From: Candidatus Saccharimonadota bacterium
Lineage (GTDB): Bacteria > Patescibacteriota > Saccharimonadia > Saccharimonadales > JACDBH01
Length of the DNA stretch: 6,650 bases
NCBI GenBank assembly: GCA_020428565.1
Contig: JAGQMT010000024.1
Coordinates: 1 to 6,650, forward strand
Direction of reading: 5' to 3'
Part shown: piece after piece, positions 6,344 to 6,650 of the stretch
How positions within the stretch are numbered: the stretch's first letter is position 1
Layout: every line of letters begins with the position of its first letter
The notes under the pieces: model-generated
What the model was told of the DNA's origin: nothing
Databases searched by the model: none
The model's input: the letters and a program-made list of their open reading frames with translations, nothing else
Program-made: the position numbers and the translations under genes

Positions 6344-6502
6344 CTATTTCTTGGCAAAGCCAATTATGAACAGGACTACGGTGCTGACCATGACGGCTAG
6401 GTATAGTTGGAAGGCTTCGCTGGTTTCGTCACGAGTGAGAGACATGAGTAGAATAGCTATCCAGATGAAGAGTATCGTGCAGAATATAGATAAATACTTC
6501 AT
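6344..6502 (-). CDS. Small two-helix membrane protein upstream of the kinase
   Basis: From ATG 6502 this encodes 52 residues with two hydrophobic helices (about 3-22 and 31-50), a charged turn (TRDETSEA) and the tail AKK. No family is recognised. A longer version from GTG 6550 (68 residues) is open, but its extra sixteen residues would be encoded across the likely promoter, so the ATG is preferred. Only a weak AGG precedes the ATG, and the predicted transcription start is within a few bases of it, so the mRNA may be nearly leaderless. The stop (6344-6346) is ten bases before the UbiB-like start, which makes this the first gene of the unit. Composition and layout resemble the 62-residue protein at the other end, but I see no clear sequence similarity between them. 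Confidence 0.65.
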   Translation of the reverse strand: MKYLSIFCTILFIWIAILLMSLTRDETSEAFQLYLAVMVSTVVLFIIGFAKK

Positions 6503-6512
6503 TATACCTATA

Positions 6513-6541
6513 ATTGTATCATATTTTGAGATATTTTTCCA
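6513..6541 (-). promoter_or_regulatory. Probable promoter of the kinase operon
   Basis: On the minus strand TACAAT (6513-6518) is preceded by TGA, which forms an extended -10 (TGNTACAAT). TGGAAA (6536-6541) lies 17 bases upstream and matches four of six -35 consensus positions. Transcription would begin only about five bases before ATG 6502. Confidence 0.5.
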
Positions 6542-6581
6542 TATGACCACTAGTATTGCGTTTGCCGTGGTCTTTTATGGA

Positions 6582-6610
6582 TTGTCACATCTGTTATTTA
6601 TTGGTATAAT
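6582..6610 (+). promoter_or_regulatory. Strong sigma70-type promoter of the tRNA gene
   Basis: TTGTCA (6582-6587), a 17-base spacer and a perfect TATAAT (6605-6610) form a near-consensus promoter. Transcription should start near 6617, about ten bases before the tRNA 5' end. It points away from the kinase-operon promoter within the same divergent intergenic region. Confidence 0.8.
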
Positions 6611-6626
6611 TGTTATTGTCTTATGA

Positions 6627-6650
6627 CGGGGTGTGGCGCAGTTGGCTAGC
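6627..6650 (+). tRNA. 5' end of a tRNA gene, possibly tRNA-Pro (truncated by window)
   Basis: Starting at C6627, the seven acceptor-stem bases CGGGGTG are followed by T8, G9, D-stem GCGC, A14-G15, the D-loop GG pair and A21, then GC, where the window ends. These invariant positions fit tRNA numbering exactly. A first base C with CGGGGTG and TGGCGCAG is typical of bacterial proline tRNAs, but the anticodon lies outside, so the identity is tentative. The strong promoter just upstream supports it. Confidence 0.8.

Noticed and set aside
6351..6626. 91-residue open frame on the plus strand ending just before the tRNA
   Set aside because: It lies antisense to the first small membrane gene, then runs through both divergent promoters and the tRNA transcription start. 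No start signal supports it.
1..6650. Alternative genetic code (UGA read as glycine, as in SR1/Gracilibacteria)
   Set aside because: The 241-residue gene ends on TGA exactly before the ymdB start, and all long genes have normal family lengths under the standard bacterial code.
1..6650. CRISPR array, insertion sequence, prophage or defence island
   Set aside because: No regularly spaced repeats, transposase or integrase motifs or defence-type domains were seen; all long frames are accounted for by cellular genes.

Overview
The window looks like a chromosomal segment of a Candidate Phyla Radiation (Patescibacteria) bacterium, most likely a Candidatus Saccharibacteria (TM7) relative. This is an inference. 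It rests on a sortase-anchored giant-surface-protein tail next to a class F-like sortase, an rny/ymdB neighbourhood, a UbiB-like kinase without other quinone genes in view, Gram-positive-like Shine-Dalgarno and sigma70 signals, and compact gene packing. TGA acts as a stop (the 241-aa gene ends on it) and the long reading frames need no recoding, so the SR1/Gracilibacteria UGA-glycine code is not indicated.

Layout, left to right. (1) 1-192 (+) is the C-terminal end of a surface protein with a VPNTG sorting signal, a membrane helix and a basic tail. (2) 253-1341 (+) is a sortase with a long cytoplasmic N-terminus, plausibly the enzyme that anchors the preceding protein. (3) 1342-1503 is a non-coding leader holding a TATAAT box, an imperfect stem-loop and two Shine-Dalgarno-like sequences. 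(4) 1504-4571 (+) is a tight three-gene unit: RNase Y (rny), a four-helix membrane protein of unknown function, and a YmdB-type metallophosphodiesterase. (5) 4566-4592 is a near-perfect inverted repeat that contains both convergent stop codons and is probably a bidirectional terminator. (6) 4587-6502 (-) is a compact three-gene unit, in transcription order a two-helix small protein, an AarF/ABC1/UbiB-family atypical kinase, and a second two-helix small protein whose start overlaps the kinase stop. (7) 6503-6626 is a divergent intergenic region with a promoter for each side. (8) 6627-6650 (+) is the 5' end of a tRNA gene cut by the window edge.

Functionally the window joins three themes: cell-surface protein anchoring (surface protein plus sortase), membrane-associated RNA turnover and signalling (rny, unknown membrane protein, ymdB), and a membrane/lipid-related atypical kinase unit. 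Nothing here is clearly a new defence or mobile system, and I see no CRISPR array, insertion sequence or phage gene. The most interesting points are the UbiB-like kinase that lacks its usual C-terminal membrane hairpin but overlaps a separate gene encoding one, the altered nucleotide-loop and KxGQ motifs of that kinase, and the unknown membrane protein inserted between rny and ymdB.
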